Shown: positions 52,951-62,783, counted from the first letter of the stretch. The stretch is DNA of 64,000 bases from CALJFL01 sp963669435 (GCA_963669435.1 OY770025.1:1240001-1304000); one strand, 5' to 3'. Notes: a model not told the origin generated them from the sequence alone. Translations and numbers: made by a program.

Positions 52951-53937
52951 TCATCGCGGGAGTAAACCCGCTGCCGTGTACATAGCGTCGATGACACGCA
53001 TATTGGCTATGGCGTCAGCGCCGCCAGTGATTGGCTCACAATCGCCTGAAACTACCTGCGCTACATGCTGCAGTTGGTGGTAATAGGTCGACTTGCCGGC
53101 GATTTCAATTTCCTCGGTAGCGGAATCTGTTTCCAGCGTAACTTTGCAACCAATGTGAGGATTCAAGACATTTTCCATCCGCAGGGTACCCAGGTCACCG
53201 ACGACCCGCACCCAGTTTTCGACCTCCCCGGCCACCGCAGCAGACATGTCACAGCTGACGCTGGCGGTTGTGTCGTTACCGAATGATAACTCGGCGCTCA
53301 TGGCGCAATCCAGGTCAGCGAGCGCCACCCGCGCGGAGGCCGACTGAATGACGGGCTCACTACCAATAAGCGTTCTCGCCCAGTGCACGGGATAGCAACC
53401 CAGATCCATCAGCGCGCCTCCGCCCAGTGACGGGTCATAGCGAAACTCGCTGGGCGTTTCTCGCACATGCACGTTAAAAAGCGCATCGACATGTCGAATA
53501 TGTCCAACAACACCGCTACGCACACGATCCAGCACGTGCGTGAACGCTGGGTGAAACCGGTAATGGAAGGCTTCGATCAACTGTCGCTGCGCCGCGGTGC
53601 TCGCCTGCACCATCCGCTGGGCTTCTGCAGCATTCATGGCGAAGGGTTTTTCACACAGCACGTGTTTGCCCAGCTTCAAAGCCAGCACTGACCAATATAG
53701 ATGTTCTGAAGGCTGCAGGGCATTGTAAACAAGGTCGACCTCACCGCTGGCGACAAGTTCTTCATATCCCGCGCAAACGACAGGAATCTTATGTTCACTC
53801 GCGTACTCATGTGCTCGCTGAACATCACGGGCAGCCACAGCGCTTACAATCACACCTTCAATTTCACGGGCAGGCTGGATAATGGCCGGCTCTGCAATCC
53901 GGGAGGCACCCAATAGGCCAATGCGAATCATCGGCAC
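52951..53937 (-). CDS. Gfo/Idh/MocA-family oxidoreductase
   Basis: A 328-residue NAD(P)-dependent oxidoreductase. Rossmann motif GLLGASRIAEPAI (about residues 7-19), then the family sequence LGKHVLCEKPFAMN with the catalytic Lys, and EAFHYRFHP. This pattern is close to the dimeric dihydrodiol dehydrogenase / glucose-fructose oxidoreductase branch. It likely oxidises a sugar, inositol or cyclic diol. It lies 33 bases upstream of the beta-galactosidase gene on the same strand, so a role in sugar use is plausible. Confidence 0.88.
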   Translation of the reverse strand: MPMIRIGLLGASRIAEPAIIQPAREIEGVIVSAVAARDVQRAHEYASEHKIPVVCAGYEELVASGEVDLVYNALQPSEHLYWSVLALKLGKHVLCEKPFAMNAAEAQRMVQASTAAQRQLIEAFHYRFHPAFTHVLDRVRSGVVGHIRHVDALFNVHVRETPSEFRYDPSLGGGALMDLGCYPVHWARTLIGSEPVIQSASARVALADLDCAMSAELSFGNDTTASVSCDMSAAVAGEVENWVRVVGDLGTLRMENVLNPHIGCKVTLETDSATEEIEIAGKSTYYHQLQHVAQVVSGDCEPITGGADAIANMRVIDAMYTAAGLLPR

Positions 53938-54166
53938 TTATGCTCGATTCCGGAGGCAAAGCGCAATGTGTAAAGAATGAACAAGGTCATGCAAATCCAG
54001 TTACGATGCGGTGTGAGACAGATGCTGGCGGTGTAGGAAGTGTAGCAGCGTAAATCGCGTGGCGCCGCTTTCCGCCCGCAGTTCATACACTGACCAGCCG
54101 GCTGCGCACTGCCAGCATTCACCAGTATTTACTTGCTTGTCACCGGGCCAGAGCTAGAATTGCTCT

Positions 54167-54838
54167 ATGGGCAGATCAATCGACAGCAACTTGCCGAACA
54201 CCAGAGCCAAGCGATCCCTGCTGTTGATGTGCACTATCGCCACCCTCGTCGGCACACACGGTGCCAACGCAGATAAATCGCTGAAGGTCTACAAGTACAC
54301 CAACAAGCAGGGCGTGACGTCGTTCAGCGATCGCGCGCCACCGAAGCGGCGCTACGAGATCATCGACCTGAACAAGTACTGCTACGCCTGTAGACCTGAC
54401 TCGATGGTGGACTGGCACAACACACCGCTCAACTTAAATTCATTCCAGGAGCCGATCAGCCTGGCGGCTAACCGCTACCGGGTGGACCCGGCGCTAGTGC
54501 GAGCGGTGATTCATGCGGAGTCGGCCTTCAAACCCGACGCACTTTCACCGGTCGGCGCCATGGGATTGATGCAGCTCATGCCGGCCACGGCGAAGGAGAT
54601 GGGCGTGGCCAATCCGCTGGCGCCTGACCAGAACATCCGCGGGGGAGTGCGCTACCTGGCGTCACTCATTGCAGATACCGGGGGCAATATCTCCCTGGCT
54701 ACGGCGGCGTATAACGCAGGACCAGGTGCCGTTGAACGCTACAATGGTATACCGCCATTTGAGGAAACCCAGACCTATGTGCGACGGGTAAGAATTCTTC
54801 ACGAGCGTTATCGCCGTGCGCTTTCAAACTCCTCCTGA
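54167..54838 (+). CDS. Exported lytic transglycosylase (SLT domain)
   Basis: A 223-residue peptidoglycan-cleaving enzyme. The signal peptide ends near residue 36. A DUF4124-like segment (VYKYTNKQGVTSFSDRAP, 41-58) follows, as in many proteobacterial homologues. The SLT domain (about 100-215) has the catalytic Glu in VIHAESAFKPDALSPVGA, then MGLMQLMPATA and AYNAGPGAV. All key residues of the goose-lysozyme-like fold are present. It ends 6 bases before the convergent aminotransferase stop. Confidence 0.93.
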   Translation: MGRSIDSNLPNTRAKRSLLLMCTIATLVGTHGANADKSLKVYKYTNKQGVTSFSDRAPPKRRYEIIDLNKYCYACRPDSMVDWHNTPLNLNSFQEPISLAANRYRVDPALVRAVIHAESAFKPDALSPVGAMGLMQLMPATAKEMGVANPLAPDQNIRGGVRYLASLIADTGGNISLATAAYNAGPGAVERYNGIPPFEETQTYVRRVRILHERYRRALSNSS

Positions 54839-54844
54839 CCGCGG

Positions 54845-56098
54845 TTAACGGTCCAGCCAGGCACACAGCCGCTCGACACCCTGCTCGGTTCGCGACAGGT
54901 CACAGCGCGTTTGCCGCAGTCCGTCACCCCCTTCGAAGTCAACGTAGGCCAGTCGCGCCGTCAGACTGTGCTCGTCCATACCAAACGCTGATCCAGGCAG
55001 CAGACACACACCCGTTTCTGCCAATAAACGGCGGGTAAAATCCTCGCCGGTTGCAATGCCGCGCCTCGCGAGCCTGTCCCGGTAAGCACCAAAATCGGGA
55101 AACAGATAAAAACCACCGTCGGGCGCATGCACGGCAACATCGGCCTGCTGTAGAGAGTGCGCGCAATGGTTGCCGAGGTCAGACAAGACATCGCGCTGAT
55201 ACGCGACAAAGCGCTGGATATCTTCGGACATGGCATAGGCGCTTACCGCCGCATATTGGACCGGTGTGGGCGCGCATGAAAAGGTCTCGGAGCACACGCC
55301 GACCACCCCTTGTAAGTAGGCTTCACCTAATTGCTCAGGCACCAGGGCAATGCCGAGCCGCCAACCTCCAGCACCACACCACTTGGATAGCCCGGTGGTA
55401 ACGATGGTGCCCTCAGGATAAAAGTCACTGATCGAGACGTGGCTACCCTCATGGTGCAACAGGCTATAGATTTCATCGGAGATAACCAGCACGCCATGCT
55501 GACGCATAACCCGCGCCAGCGCGTCCAATTCTGGTCCGGAGTAACTCAACCCGTCCGGGTTACCGGGGTAGTTAAGTACCAGCAGCAACGGTCGTTCGGG
55601 GTCGTACCGACCGCGGCAGAATCTATCCAGCGCATCCGGCGTAAGTCGCCAGCGCTCTTCAAATTTCGTCTGCAACCTGTGTACCCGGTGCCCTGCGAGT
55701 TTGGCCTGGGGTTCGTATGACACCCAGCCTGGTGTTACCAGCACAACGTCGGCATCGGTAACCGCAGCCATCAGGCTATATAGCAGTATCTTGCTGCCCG
55801 CGCCCACAATGACCTGTCCGGCATGCCATTGTCTGTCACCCAGCTCGGAATGGAAGCGAGCTGCCTGTTCACGCAGTTGGTCAAGCCCCTGCACCGCCAG
55901 ATACTCCTTGCGATGTGCTGACGCACGCAATGTCGCTACAACAGACTCCGGCACCGGAAACGGGCTCTGACCAAAGCCCAGCCGATACACCGGCTGGTTG
56001 GCAGCAGTAAGTGCATTGGAGACCTGGCTGGCCACCAGTGTCGCAGATTCTCGTGTAGCCCTGAGGTGCGCACCGAGTTGGATCGAAAGGTCTGTCAT
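54845..56098 (-). CDS. Class I/II PLP-dependent aminotransferase
   Basis: A 417-residue fold-type I aminotransferase. The cofactor lysine is in GLSKWCGAGGWRLG (about residues 238-251), with NYPGNPDG earlier and the final Arg-containing region near TARLAYVDF. The frame is open to 56206, but ATG 56098 has GGAG at good spacing and starts the family. The amino donor and acceptor are unknown. It is divergent from an RpiR-type regulator, and an inverted repeat at 56166-56187 lies between the two starts. Confidence 0.9.
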   Translation of the reverse strand: MTDLSIQLGAHLRATRESATLVASQVSNALTAANQPVYRLGFGQSPFPVPESVVATLRASAHRKEYLAVQGLDQLREQAARFHSELGDRQWHAGQVIVGAGSKILLYSLMAAVTDADVVLVTPGWVSYEPQAKLAGHRVHRLQTKFEERWRLTPDALDRFCRGRYDPERPLLLVLNYPGNPDGLSYSGPELDALARVMRQHGVLVISDEIYSLLHHEGSHVSISDFYPEGTIVTTGLSKWCGAGGWRLGIALVPEQLGEAYLQGVVGVCSETFSCAPTPVQYAAVSAYAMSEDIQRFVAYQRDVLSDLGNHCAHSLQQADVAVHAPDGGFYLFPDFGAYRDRLARRGIATGEDFTRRLLAETGVCLLPGSAFGMDEHSLTARLAYVDFEGGDGLRQTRCDLSRTEQGVERLCAWLDR

Positions 56099-56165
56099 CA
56101 AACTGACTCCGGAAGGTTTTGCCTTAATTTCTACCCTGGAGCGGACAATTTCCATATGCTGGCCA

Positions 56166-56187
56166 TTATGAAAATATTTTTTCATAA
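56166..56187. promoter_or_regulatory. Perfect inverted repeat, candidate RpiR operator
   Basis: TTATGAAAA-TATT-TTTTCATAA: two 9-base arms and a 4-base spacer, lying 68 bases before the aminotransferase start and 58 before the regulator start. AT-rich GAAA/TTTC dyads are usual for RpiR-family repressors. It probably controls both genes. Confidence 0.65.
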
Positions 56188-56244
56188 CGGTGAGGAGATT
56201 TTCCAAGACACTTAACGGGTAATCACCCAGGGAGAGCGTCTGCC

Positions 56245-57150
56245 ATGACCGAGACCCTGCAGCAATTCCCTCCGAACAGCTTCGCCGAGCTACGCCAGCT
56301 GCCGGCGTTGCTCAGTCGCGGGGAGGTGGTCCTGCCGATGGGCAAACAGAGCTATCGCGCGCTGTGTCGGATGATGGATGACCCGGAGGTGGTGGCAATG
56401 AACAACATCACCACACTGGCACATAGACTGGATGTGAGCGCCCCTACCCTGACCCGCTTGTCCAAATTGCTGGGCTATGCCGGTTTTCCCGAATTGCAGG
56501 CGGTATTCAGGAACCACCTGATCGAACCCCAACACTTCTATAGCGCGCAAGCGGAGCGCCTGGCCAGCAGCACGGGCGTATCCACCCTGGAAATTGCGCA
56601 GGGCCTTGCCGATGAATCGGTGACGAACATCACCAAAACACTGCAGTGGGCAACGCCCGATCAGCTGGAAACCGCCACACACTGGCTGGCCAGCGGGTCA
56701 AAAATTCACTTGCTGGGCTATCGTCAGTCCTCGGCAATCGCCTCCCTGATGACCTATGGGCTCAGCATGATCAGGGACAATATCCAGCAACTCGGCACAA
56801 GTGGTCACGGGCTGTCGACAGGGCTGTCACAGGTACGCCGGCACCACGTGGTCGTGCTCTTCAGTTCTTCGCCCTATAGCAAAGACACCATCGCGGCAGC
56901 GCGGGCGGCACGTCGACAGCAGGCTCGCATTATCGCCATTACCGATTCTCACTTGTCCCCCTTGAATCAGTGGGCAGACATCAGTCTGATGTCGCCCACG
57001 GATTCACAGTTCTACAGCAATAGTTTTTGCGGCATGGTTTGCTTGATTGAAACGCTGCTCACACTCACCGCGAAGGCGCTGGGAAATAAGGCCATCGACA
57101 ACCTCAAGGCCAGGGAGCAATTGATTAGCGAATTAAACGACGAATACTGA
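56245..57150 (+). CDS. MurR/RpiR-family transcriptional regulator
   Basis: A 301-residue regulator. The N-terminal helix-turn-helix (about residues 15-90) contains NNITTLAHRLDVSAPTLTRLSKLLGYAGFPEL, typical of the HTH_6 domain. The C-terminal SIS domain (about 135-265) has GYRQSSAIA at the sugar-phosphate site and VVLFSSSPYSKDTIAAA. Such proteins sense phosphosugars or related ligands and repress or activate adjacent genes. GGAGAGCGTCTGCC precedes the ATG. The target is probably the divergent aminotransferase and itself. Confidence 0.9.
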   Translation: MTETLQQFPPNSFAELRQLPALLSRGEVVLPMGKQSYRALCRMMDDPEVVAMNNITTLAHRLDVSAPTLTRLSKLLGYAGFPELQAVFRNHLIEPQHFYSAQAERLASSTGVSTLEIAQGLADESVTNITKTLQWATPDQLETATHWLASGSKIHLLGYRQSSAIASLMTYGLSMIRDNIQQLGTSGHGLSTGLSQVRRHHVVVLFSSSPYSKDTIAAARAARRQQARIIAITDSHLSPLNQWADISLMSPTDSQFYSNSFCGMVCLIETLLTLTAKALGNKAIDNLKAREQLISELNDEY

Positions 57151-57198
57151 GGCTTTTTGGGGCCCGGTAACCACCTGGCACCCCGGCTCTGGATCAGG

Positions 57199-57894
57199 CT
57201 ATACCGGTCGTCGCCGCTCAATCGACTCGAGATCTCGCCAGCCAATCCGCAATATCTTGTCTTCATATTGTTGGGAGAATAGGCTCCAATAAATCTGGCA
57301 TTGGGGCTGACGGTGTTGCATGCACTGTTGGTAAACAGCGTCGGTCAGGCCCCTGATGCTCGCCGGGTCGGTGAATACCAGGAGCCCGGTATTGCAGATT
57401 CGTACCGTTTGGCTGGCCTGCCCCGCCGCTACCATCTCCTCGATCAAGGCCACCGTCTTATCCATATTGCGCGCGTAGCGTTCCTGGCCCAGGGAGGCCT
57501 CCACTTCTTCGCGCAGGGATTCTTTCAGCCGCGGTGTCTCGCGAACAATAACCGCCTTGTCGGGGTGAGCGACCACCAGTTCATGAATTTGCTGCAGTGA
57601 AGCCGGCGATGTGCGCTCCTTGTGATCGAGATAGATAATGCGTTGGTATTGCTCAAATTCTCGAAAATCCCCGAGAAACTGCAGGAACTTGATGTATTTC
57701 GATTGCAGGGAGGACTCGAAAAGGTCGTCTGACAATGGCACGTCCACGAGTACAAACTGCCAGTGTTTTTCTCGCGCTTCCTGCTCCAACTCGGGGTTAT
57801 TTGAGAAAAAGTAGCTGTTCAACGCGTCGGGCGCGGGATGCACTTTGTCAAATCCCGTCCCAAACATACAACTTACTACCAGGTAGTCATTCAT
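57199..57894 (-). CDS. Unrecognised protein, possibly glycosyltransferase-like
   Basis: A 231-residue soluble protein without a signal peptide or membrane segment. The stretch KYIKFLQFLGDFREFEQYQRIIYLDHK, with IIYLD where a GT-A type enzyme would have its metal-binding acidic motif, and later ICNTGLLVFTDPASI plus QPQCQIYWSLFSQQ, resemble small DUF616-like glycosyltransferase-fold proteins. This is a weak resemblance by eye. Codon use and length support a real gene. It converges with the RpiR gene 48 bases away. Confidence 0.6.
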   Translation of the reverse strand: MNDYLVVSCMFGTGFDKVHPAPDALNSYFFSNNPELEQEAREKHWQFVLVDVPLSDDLFESSLQSKYIKFLQFLGDFREFEQYQRIIYLDHKERTSPASLQQIHELVVAHPDKAVIVRETPRLKESLREEVEASLGQERYARNMDKTVALIEEMVAAGQASQTVRICNTGLLVFTDPASIRGLTDAVYQQCMQHRQPQCQIYWSLFSQQYEDKILRIGWRDLESIERRRPV

Positions 57895-58385
57895 AACAGG
57901 CTTCTTCAGGGGGTTGCACAGCGCGAGAACGCCTCGATTATCCCATCATCCAGGTTTGTGTGTCAGCGAATCCGCAAAATCCGCGTAAAGCTGCCGTATT
58001 TCCTAGGGTAAGACTTCCATGGCCCTCCCCGGTTATAGATGTCAGCTGTACCAAGGGTGTGTCAAGCGAGGGTGATGTGGGGAGCACGGGCGCCTGCACA
58101 AGGCCTTTATTAAGTATTTTTAATCGATTTTTCATAGAGTTAGCAAATACTCCACACTAAAATTAAGGGATTAGGTAGGGTGGCCCTCATTGGGTGACGC
58201 GCAATTTGCCACTTGCGGCCATTACCCTGCCATGGAAACCCGGAAATCTCGGCTTAATCAGTAGTCTGATCGACCCGTTTGCGCGTAATTACCAGCGCAC
58301 ACTGCCTGATCGCGCGACTAAACCGAGCCGAACGGCACACATTGAGATTGGCGGCCCAGGCGGACCGCCTGAAGGATTTTTAACC
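57895..58385. other. Intergenic region upstream of the second RND system
   Basis: About 490 bases. An AT-rich stretch at 58105-58170 is the likely promoter area for the rightward RND genes, though I cannot name clear -35/-10 boxes. The adaptor frame is open from 58194 but without family-like sequence or a ribosome site. A short leftward frame (57938-58135) lacks support. I see no RNA gene or repeat. Confidence 0.4.
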
Positions 58386-59498
58386 ATGTCGAAAAATATC
58401 GCCTCCGCATCGCTGGTCGTTGTCGTGTTGGCATTATGGCTGGCGTCTGGACAATTTGGCGCAGCGGAATCCAAAGCCAATGAGACTGAGACTGCCAGCA
58501 CTCCTGTGGTAGAGGAGCAGGTCCCGGCGTCCAGGACGGAGCGTGTGCGAGTGTCGGTGATTGATGCCGAGCCACGTACCCGGCAGGTGGTATTGCGTGG
58601 CAGAACCGAAAGCAAGCGTATCGTCGATGTTAAGGCAGAGATTTCAGGCAACGTGGTTTCGCGCCCGGTTGAACGCGGTATGGAGGTCGCCAAGGGCGAC
58701 CTGCTGTGTGAGGTAGCCATCGATGACCGCGAAGTCGCACTGGAGGAAGCCAAAGCCGCCTTTGAAACAGCCCGCATTGAACACGAGGGCAGCTTACGGC
58801 TGGAAGGACAAGGTCTACTGTCGGACGTGGCGATAGCCAACTCGGAGGCACGCCAGGAGGCTGCGCGGGCCAACCTGCACCGACAGGAACTGAATCTCGC
58901 AAGAACACGAATAGAGGCGCCGTTTGCCGGCGTCATTGAAGACCTTCACATGAACGTGGGTGACTACGCCGTTCCCGGTGCTGCCTGTGCCACCCTGATC
59001 GACCTCGACCCTATGCTGGTGATTGCCGACGTCAGCGAGGGCGAAGTTGAAAGCCTGAACCGTGGACAAACCGTGTCTGGCCTTACCACCAATGGCCGGA
59101 ACCTCGAAGGCACAGTCTCCTTTGTGGGCAAGCAGAGCGACGCCACCACCCGCACCTACCCGGTAGAGATCACCGTGGCAAACGCAGACTACAGCATTCG
59201 CTCCGGCCTCACCGTGACCTTGCGCATTGGCGTTGAGCAGATTGACGCACACAAAATCTCTCCTTCCCTGCTCTCACTTAACGATGCAGGTCAGATGGGT
59301 GTGCGCATTCTCGACGAATCAAATCGCGTCGTGTTCAAGCCCGTCACCATCATCGAAGATGGCGTCGACGGCATGTGGATTACCGGACTCCCCGGGACCG
59401 TGAACCTTATCACCGTTGGCCAGGAATATGTCGCCCTCGGGGATATCGTTGAACCCGTTCTCAATACTGACGCCAAAGGGCAAGTCGCCGGGCTATGA
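58386..59498 (+). CDS. RND periplasmic adaptor (second system)
   Basis: A 370-residue membrane-fusion protein. Its signal segment is residues 9-27 (SLVVVVLALWLASGQFGAA). An acidic linker follows, then a lipoyl half-motif (VDVKAEISGNVVSRPVERGMEVAKGDLL), a short coiled hairpin (about 115-155, shorter than in the first system), the other lipoyl half (RTRIEAPFAGVIEDLHM) and the barrel domain. ATG 58386 has AAGGA upstream; the frame extends upstream but without support. Its stop overlaps the permease start by 4 bases. The short hairpin suggests the HAE1-like/MexH-type branch. Confidence 0.9.
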   Translation: MSKNIASASLVVVVLALWLASGQFGAAESKANETETASTPVVEEQVPASRTERVRVSVIDAEPRTRQVVLRGRTESKRIVDVKAEISGNVVSRPVERGMEVAKGDLLCEVAIDDREVALEEAKAAFETARIEHEGSLRLEGQGLLSDVAIANSEARQEAARANLHRQELNLARTRIEAPFAGVIEDLHMNVGDYAVPGAACATLIDLDPMLVIADVSEGEVESLNRGQTVSGLTTNGRNLEGTVSFVGKQSDATTRTYPVEITVANADYSIRSGLTVTLRIGVEQIDAHKISPSLLSLNDAGQMGVRILDESNRVVFKPVTIIEDGVDGMWITGLPGTVNLITVGQEYVALGDIVEPVLNTDAKGQVAGL

Positions 59499-62400
59499 GA
59501 GGGCTGATTGAGTCCGCCATTAACAGAACGCGGACGACACTTTCACTGCTCGCAGTACTGGTGCTGGCAGGCCTTATGGCCAGGGCGGCGCTGCCCATCG
59601 CCAATGATCCCCACATTGAGCTACCGCTATTTTATGTAGGGGTCTTGCACGAGGGCATCTCACCGGAGGATTCCGAAAGGCTGTTGGTTCAGCCAATGGA
59701 AACCGAACTGCGCAAACTTGAGGGCGTGGTGGAACTGAAGTCGACCGCGGCGGAGGGTATGGCTTCGTTCCTGGTGGAGTTCGATGTATCCCAGGATCTG
59801 GCCAAGGCCATGGCCGACGTGCGCGAAGCGGTGGATCGCGCCCGGGCAGAGATGCCATCCACGGCGGAGGAACCCTTTGTCGAGGAACTCAATACCGACG
59901 ACTTCCCCATGCTGCAGATTAACTTCATCGGGGAGAATGTCAGCGAACGCGCCCTCTACCAGGCAGCACTGCAGCTACGCGACGACATTGAGTCTATCCC
60001 CTCGGTACTCAACGCCGACCTGAAGGGTCACCGCGAAGAGGTGTTGGAAGTTATTATCGATCCGGTGGCACTCAATGCCTACCAGATCTCCGCCGAGGAC
60101 CTGGTAAACACCCTGCGCCGCAACAATCGCCTGATTCCCGCAGGCAGCGTGGACATGGACGACGGGCGTTTTGCGGTCAAGGTTCCTGCTGTGGTGGAAG
60201 AAGCCGGCGACATTATGGACCTTCCTATACGTACCTCGGGGGATACCGTGGTCACCCTGCAGGACGTGGCAACGGTCAACCGCACGTTTAAAGATCGTGC
60301 AGGTTATGCGCGTTACAACGGGCGCGATGCCATTTCGATCAGCGTTTCCAAGCGCGCCAATGCCAACGTTATCGACAGCGTGGAAAAAGTACTGGCAGCC
60401 GTTGACACCTATCGCGCAGAACTTCCCGCGGGCATTGAAATCATCACTTCCCAGAACCAGGCAGAGTTTGCGCAGCTACAGGTTAGCGAGTTGGAGGGGA
60501 ACATCCTCACCGCCCTGGCCCTGGTGATGATTCTGGTAGTCGCTGCCATGGGCTTTCGCAGCGGCTTGATCGTCGGGCTCGGCATACCCTTCTCCCTGCT
60601 GTTCTCGGTAATCATCATCTACCTGCTGGGTTATACCTTTAACTTCATGGTCATGTTTGGCATGTTGCTAGGCCTGGGTATGCTGATCGATGGCGGCATC
60701 GTAGTAACCGAGTATGCCAACCGGCTCATGGCCGAGGGCCGCGACCACAAAACTGCCTATGCAGAATCTGTAAAGCGCATGTTCTGGCCGGTCACAGCGT
60801 CTACCGCCACCACGTTGGCGGCCTTCCTGCCGATGTTATTCTGGCCCGGTGTATCTGGCCAGTTCATGGCCTATCTACCCGTCACCGTGTTTACCGTACT
60901 GGTGGGCTCCCTGCTCTACGCGCTGATGTTTGGCCCGGTGTTGGGTACCTTGCTGGGCAAACCATCTTCACACAACGTTAAAGCCAGCCAGGAGCGGGCA
61001 GAACTGGAAGCGTTGGACCCCACGTTACTGGACACCTTCACCGGAAAGTTTGCCCGGTTTCTCACGCGGGTATGCAACTGGCCGGTGGCAACGCTGGGAA
61101 TTGTCTTCGGCCTGCTACTCACTATTTTCTGGGCGTATGGCAAATTTGGCCTGGGCACCATTTTCTTCTCCGATGCCGACCCACAATTTATTCAGGTATC
61201 TGTCCTGGGCCGGGGTAATTTTGCGGCCAGGGAAGTCAATGAGATTGTCCTGGAAGTAGAACAGGAAATACTGGAAGTCCCCGGCATCCGTTTTACCAAT
61301 ACACAAACCATGTTACCCGGGGCGGGTGGCAGGACCGGCTTTATCAGTGCCAGCTCCGATCGCATTGGCTCAATATTCCTGGAACTGCAACCCGAAGCCG
61401 AGCGCACCCTGGGGGGCAATGCGATCATTCGTGAGATTCGGGAGCGCACCGCGCACCTGGCGGGGATACAGATTGAAATCCAGCCCTTCGAGCAAGGGCC
61501 ACCTGTGGGCAAGCCTATACAAATAGAGTTGACCTCACGTGACCGGTCGTTGCTGGAACCAGCGATGGCGCGCATTCGTGCCTACATGGATACCTTGCCG
61601 GAACTCGTGGACATTGACGATACCGCAGCACTGCCCTCAATCGAGTGGCGCGTGGATGTGGATCGAACCCAGGCCGCTCTTTATGGCGCCGACGTATCCT
61701 CGGCCGGACTGGCAGTGCAATTGGTGACCAACGGCGTCAAGGTTGCAGAATATCGTCCCGACGATGCAGACGATGCTGTCGATATCCGCGTGCGCTATCC
61801 GCGTAGCGAACGCGGCATGAAAGCGATCGAGGAACTCAGGCTCAGCACCAATGAAGGTATGGTGCCATTGAGTAACTTTGTCACGGTAGCTCCCGCACCC
61901 GGGGTTGACTCGTTCAAGCGTATTGATGGCATACCCATCGAGATGATCCGGGCCGATGTGCGCGACGGCATCATGGCTGACGCAATGGTGGAACACATCG
62001 ACGGCTGGTTACAGCAGCAGGAATTCGACCAAGCCGTGACCATACGCTTCCGCGGCGCCAACGAGGAGCAGTCCGAGTCCATGGCGTTTGTTTCCGCCGC
62101 GTTCAGCCTGGCACTGGCATTGATGTTTATATTGCTGGTTACCCAGTTCAATAATTTTTACCAGAGTGTGCTTATTCTGGCCGCCGTGGTGATGTCGACG
62201 GCCGGCGTATTGCTGGGACTTTTGATTCTTGGTAATCCCTTCAGTGCATTGTTGTCGGGTGTGGGGGTAATGGCGCTCGCGGGCATTGTGGTGAACAACA
62301 ATATTATTCTCATCGATACCTTCAACCACCTGCGGGCGCAGCACCCGGAACTGGAGGTGCGCACGGTGATTGTCAGGGCTACCGTACAGCGTCTGAGGCC

Positions 62401-62692
62401 CGTGTTACTTACCACGGTTACCACCGTATGCGGCCTGTTGCCGCTCGCCAGCGGCTATTCGGTTGACCTGCTGTCGCGTACCATCCGCCCCGACGGCGAG
62501 ATGGCCATGTTCTGGGCGCCACTATCACAGGCAATTGTGTCAGGCCTTTCGTTCGCAACCCTGTTGACGCTGATAGCAACACCGGCAATGCTGGCACTGC
62601 CGATTGCACTCAAGGAAGGCCTGTTCAGGCGTAAGCTTTTTGGCGACACTGCGGGCTCGTCTTCCGGGACCAGTCCTTCTCCAGCCGCTTGA
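59495..62692 (+). CDS. RND efflux transporter permease (second system)
   Basis: A 1065-residue inner-membrane exporter of the RND superfamily. It has an N-terminal membrane helix, two large periplasmic loops and two six-helix bundles. The helix-4 region is GMLLGLGMLIDGGIVVTEYANR, with the proton-relay Asp, and the matching repeat is VMALAGIVVNNNIILIDTFNH. It pairs with the adaptor directly upstream, in the usual adaptor-permease order. An outer-membrane partner is not in the window. Confidence 0.93.
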   Translation: MRGLIESAINRTRTTLSLLAVLVLAGLMARAALPIANDPHIELPLFYVGVLHEGISPEDSERLLVQPMETELRKLEGVVELKSTAAEGMASFLVEFDVSQDLAKAMADVREAVDRARAEMPSTAEEPFVEELNTDDFPMLQINFIGENVSERALYQAALQLRDDIESIPSVLNADLKGHREEVLEVIIDPVALNAYQISAEDLVNTLRRNNRLIPAGSVDMDDGRFAVKVPAVVEEAGDIMDLPIRTSGDTVVTLQDVATVNRTFKDRAGYARYNGRDAISISVSKRANANVIDSVEKVLAAVDTYRAELPAGIEIITSQNQAEFAQLQVSELEGNILTALALVMILVVAAMGFRSGLIVGLGIPFSLLFSVIIIYLLGYTFNFMVMFGMLLGLGMLIDGGIVVTEYANRLMAEGRDHKTAYAESVKRMFWPVTASTATTLAAFLPMLFWPGVSGQFMAYLPVTVFTVLVGSLLYALMFGPVLGTLLGKPSSHNVKASQERAELEALDPTLLDTFTGKFARFLTRVCNWPVATLGIVFGLLLTIFWAYGKFGLGTIFFSDADPQFIQVSVLGRGNFAAREVNEIVLEVEQEILEVPGIRFTNTQTMLPGAGGRTGFISASSDRIGSIFLELQPEAERTLGGNAIIREIRERTAHLAGIQIEIQPFEQGPPVGKPIQIELTSRDRSLLEPAMARIRAYMDTLPELVDIDDTAALPSIEWRVDVDRTQAALYGADVSSAGLAVQLVTNGVKVAEYRPDDADDAVDIRVRYPRSERGMKAIEELRLSTNEGMVPLSNFVTVAPAPGVDSFKRIDGIPIEMIRADVRDGIMADAMVEHIDGWLQQQEFDQAVTIRFRGANEEQSESMAFVSAAFSLALALMFILLVTQFNNFYQSVLILAAVVMSTAGVLLGLLILGNPFSALLSGVGVMALAGIVVNNNIILIDTFNHLRAQHPELEVRTVIVRATVQRLRPVLLTTVTTVCGLLPLASGYSVDLLSRTIRPDGEMAMFWAPLSQAIVSGLSFATLLTLIATPAMLALPIALKEGLFRRKLFGDTAGSSSGTSPSPAA

Positions 62693-62783
62693 TCCTGGCG
62701 GCGAACACAGTCCGGCAGAAAGTTTTCAATCCGCGAAATACTCCGACCCCAGTTGGCAACTAAGTCCGTAACTACGCCGGCAG

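Noticed and set aside
58340..58375. GGCGG/CCGCC hairpin before the second RND adaptor
   Set aside because: Only five pairs with a 10-base loop and no T run; probably incidental in GC-rich sequence.
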